This document shows, piece after piece, positions 6,223 to 7,822 of a stretch of DNA of 7,822 bases. Location: the NCBI GenBank assembly GCA_017556845.1, contig JAFYMA010000138.1, forward strand, positions 1-7,822, written 5' to 3'. The notes under the pieces are model-generated. The model worked only from the letters and a program-made list of their open reading frames with translations. It made no database searches and was not told the origin of the DNA. Both the position numbers and the translations under genes were made by a program. Within the stretch, counting starts at the first letter, position 1. Each line of letters opens with the position of its first letter. The DNA is from Clostridia bacterium (GTDB taxonomy: Bacteria > Bacillota > Clostridia > Oscillospirales > CAG-272).

Positions 6223-6242
6223 GCGGATATCGTATTATCCGC
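6223..6242 (-). other. hairpin just after dnaA, possible weak terminator or processing site
   Basis: GCGGATA and TATCCGC make a perfect 7-bp stem with a 6-nt loop, starting directly after the dnaA stop codon in the direction of transcription. The following bases are CAAAGCTTTT rather than a clean T-run, so it is a poor intrinsic terminator. It may protect the end of the dnaA message. Confidence 0.35.
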
Positions 6243-7757
6243 TTATTTAAAGCTTATTTCGTTTTCTATCTCTGCTATTTCACGCTCAAAAAGCGGTTCC
6301 GTCTTGATACGGTTTTCCACAACCGCAACAGAATTCATTATCGTAGTGTGATCCTTGCCGAATATCGTGCCTATCTGCTTTAAAGAATACGGCGTATATT
6401 TTTTGATAAGGAATATTATGATATGGCGTGCCGTTGCAGTTTCCTTTTTGCGTGATTTGCTTTTTATCTCGTTTTCGTCTACCTGCATATGCTTGCAGAC
6501 TATCTTGAATATCTTTTCCGTTATGACCTGAGGGGAAATATCCGAGCTCATCATATCGGAAAGAGTTCTTTTTGCAAGATCGTACGTTATCGGTATACCG
6601 TACAGCGCGCTTTTTGCCGCAAGACGCTTCAAAGCGCCCTCGATCTGTCTTATGTTGCGGCTGAGGCTTTCCGCCAGAAAGATGACGACGTCATCGGGAA
6701 TGTCGATATTGTAGTTTTCCGCCTTGCTTTTTATGATAGCGGCTCTCAATTCGTAGTCAGGGCGCTGGATATCCGCGATAAGTCCCATTTCAAAGCGGTT
6801 CTGCAAACGGTCCTGAAGCGTTGAGATGTCGCGCGGAGGCTTATCCGACGTCAGTATTATCTGCTTTTGATCCTCGTATAAAGCGTTGAAAGTGTGGAAA
6901 AACTCCTCCTGAACGCTTTCCTTTCCTGCGATAAACTGAATATCGTCTACCAGAAGAACGTCAACGGAACGGTATTTGTTTCTGAATGCGATAGGCCCGC
7001 CCTTTACACGCAGGCTTTCAACGAGCTGATTTGTAAATTCCTCGCTTTTTACGTATATGATATTCATTTCCGGATTGCTCTTTAAAAGCTCGTTCGTTAT
7101 TGCATACAAAAGATGCGTTTTTCCAAGACCGCTCGGACCGTATACGAAAAGAGGATTCCACGTTGACGACGGATTAGTTGCAACGGCGTAGCAGGCGTTG
7201 TAAACGAATCTGTTTGACGAGCCTACTATGAAATTATCAAACGTATACATATCGTTTATTTTGGCTCTTGCCATTGCAGAAGGGCTGTCGATTTCCTCGT
7301 TTATCTCCTCTGTCGGCGCTTGAACGCTTTTATCCGTGGAAAAATAGTCTACCTCTGCGTTTTCGCTCATCATCGAAATGTCAGCTCCGCTTTGCTCGTC
7401 GCTTTTGCCTGCCTTGCTCATATTCGCAAGACGCCGGTATATTTCAGTGCCGTCGGGATTTTCAAGCGTAAACTCAATATCTTCCTTTATCTGCTTTAAG
7501 TTCTTTGCGTCCTTATCCTGCGAAAAGATATATACTATTTTAAATTCGCCGTATACCTTCAAAAATACCTTTTCAAGAGTTCTCGTTTCGCTTCGTACGA
7601 AATCGAGCGTTGCACACGTAGGAGTCATCAGTATAACGTATTCCGATTCGATATCAACGAGCTGCATATCGGCAAACCAGGAATTGACCTTTATTTCCGA
7701 AAATTCTTTTTTTAATTCAAGAAGCACGCCTTCCCAAATATCTGTATATGTGTTCAT
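6243..7757 (-). CDS. dnaA: chromosomal replication initiator protein DnaA
   Basis: DnaA is the AAA+ initiator that binds DnaA boxes, opens oriC and loads the helicase; it also often represses its own gene. The 504-residue protein has an N-terminal domain I (1-85, IWEGVLLELKKEF onward), a long variable acidic linker (about 100-165), the AAA+ core with Walker A GPSGLGKTH (207-215), Walker B LLVDDIQF (268-275), sensor 1 ILTSDKPP (301-308), Arg-finger region LQNRFEMG (318-325) and sensor 2 RNIRQIEGAL (367-376), and domain IV with SLKQIG and FGKDHTTIMNSV (458-477), the helix-turn-helix that reads the box. The linker makes it somewhat longer than the 446-467 typical of B. subtilis and E. coli. The ATG at 7755-7757 has AAGGA eight nt upstream. 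Its own target boxes lie immediately downstream of the gene. Confidence 0.98.
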   Translation of the reverse strand: MNTYTDIWEGVLLELKKEFSEIKVNSWFADMQLVDIESEYVILMTPTCATLDFVRSETRTLEKVFLKVYGEFKIVYIFSQDKDAKNLKQIKEDIEFTLENPDGTEIYRRLANMSKAGKSDEQSGADISMMSENAEVDYFSTDKSVQAPTEEINEEIDSPSAMARAKINDMYTFDNFIVGSSNRFVYNACYAVATNPSSTWNPLFVYGPSGLGKTHLLYAITNELLKSNPEMNIIYVKSEEFTNQLVESLRVKGGPIAFRNKYRSVDVLLVDDIQFIAGKESVQEEFFHTFNALYEDQKQIILTSDKPPRDISTLQDRLQNRFEMGLIADIQRPDYELRAAIIKSKAENYNIDIPDDVVIFLAESLSRNIRQIEGALKRLAAKSALYGIPITYDLAKRTLSDMMSSDISPQVITEKIFKIVCKHMQVDENEIKSKSRKKETATARHIIIFLIKKYTPYSLKQIGTIFGKDHTTIMNSVAVVENRIKTEPLFEREIAEIENEISFK

Positions 7758-7802
7758 CTTAACATTCCTTATGTATAATTAATCATCTTAATAATCTTCC
7801 AT

Positions 7803-7808
7803 ATTATA
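7803..7808 (-). promoter_or_regulatory. candidate -10 box of the dnaA promoter
   Basis: The minus strand reads TATAAT about 45 nt upstream of the dnaA ATG, a perfect sigma-A -10. Its -35 would fall just beyond the window end, so it cannot be confirmed. An alternative pair within the window is TTGTGA (7814-7819) with GATTAT (7791-7796) at a 17-nt spacing, which is weaker. Confidence 0.4.
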
Positions 7809-7822
7809 TAGTATCACAACTA

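Larger units (their letters stand above)
5864..6242. other. oriC, the dnaA-dnaN intergenic origin region
   Basis: This 379-bp gap is the only long non-coding stretch in the window. It contains two groups of DnaA boxes in opposite orientations. One is near dnaA (6086-6179, boxes reading 5' to 3' on the plus strand). The other is near dnaN (5944-5961, boxes reading on the minus strand). Next to the dnaN-side pair come a G-run, TAG trinucleotide repeats and an AT-rich segment (about 26% GC over 5881-5938), which is the likely unwinding element. A second AT-rich patch lies at 5989-6020. In Firmicutes oriC is commonly here, sometimes with a second box cluster upstream of dnaA, which this window would not include. 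No coding frame of note is present. Confidence 0.9.

Noticed and set aside
6313..6321. TTTTCCACA box-like sequence inside the 3' end of dnaA (and its reverse at 6893-6901)
   Set aside because: Both are one mismatch from consensus and lie in codons for conserved DnaA residues (Val-Glu-Asn and His-Thr-Phe), so chance is the simpler reading.
6330..6390. DnaA domain IV signature appears one residue shorter (FGKDHTT instead of FGGRDHTT)
   Set aside because: The length of this loop varies by one residue among known DnaA proteins, so it is not a defect.
7769..7777. Possible DnaA box upstream of dnaA (TTATGTATA)
   Set aside because: It misses the key CAC core and overlaps the ribosome binding site region; the similarity is only to the AT-rich half.

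Overview
This window is the replication-initiation and DNA-topology operon of a low-to-mid GC Firmicute. It is probably an anaerobic member of the class Clostridia and looks most like Ruminococcus/Oscillospirales. The basis is gene order, the Firmicutes-specific remB gene between recF and gyrB, and the style of the GyrA/GyrB sequences; the family-level placement is inference. All genes lie on the minus strand, so transcription runs from high to low coordinates: dnaA, oriC, dnaN, recF, remB, gyrB, a PfkB-like gene, gyrA. All are transcribed away from the dnaA end.

Region by region: 7758-7822 is the dnaA upstream region, with a TATAAT-like -10 and a good ribosome binding site. 6243-7757 is dnaA. 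5864-6242 is the only long non-coding stretch and has the makings of oriC: five DnaA boxes near dnaA (two perfect TTATCCACA), two abutting boxes in the opposite orientation near dnaN, a G-run, TAG trinucleotide repeats (a DnaA-trio) and an AT-rich segment. 4718-5863 is dnaN. 3595-4716 is recF (TTG start, 1 nt after dnaN). 3371-3628 is remB, overlapping recF by 34 bp. 1433-3367 is gyrB, 3 nt after remB. 502-1440 is a PfkB-fold gene overlapping gyrB by 8 bp. 1-458 is the N-terminal 152 codons of gyrA, cut by the window edge. The spacing suggests one co-transcribed unit from dnaN to gyrA.

Together these genes open the origin (DnaA), clamp the polymerase (DnaN), repair stalled forks (RecF) and supply negative supercoiling (GyrA/GyrB). 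RemB is a small DNA-binding regulator family.

Three things are out of the ordinary. First, gyrB, an essential gene, has a single in-frame TAG at codon 148, with perfect gyrase homology in the same frame on both sides. Second, the gene between gyrB and gyrA keeps the PfkB sugar-kinase fold but has lost the GAGD catalytic motif (it reads YAKS), so it looks like a pseudokinase. Third, the origin shows a clear basal unwinding layout of tandem boxes, G-run and TAG trios. GyrA also has Ala at the position where quinolone-sensitive gyrases carry Ser. I see no mobile element, CRISPR array, tRNA or rRNA.
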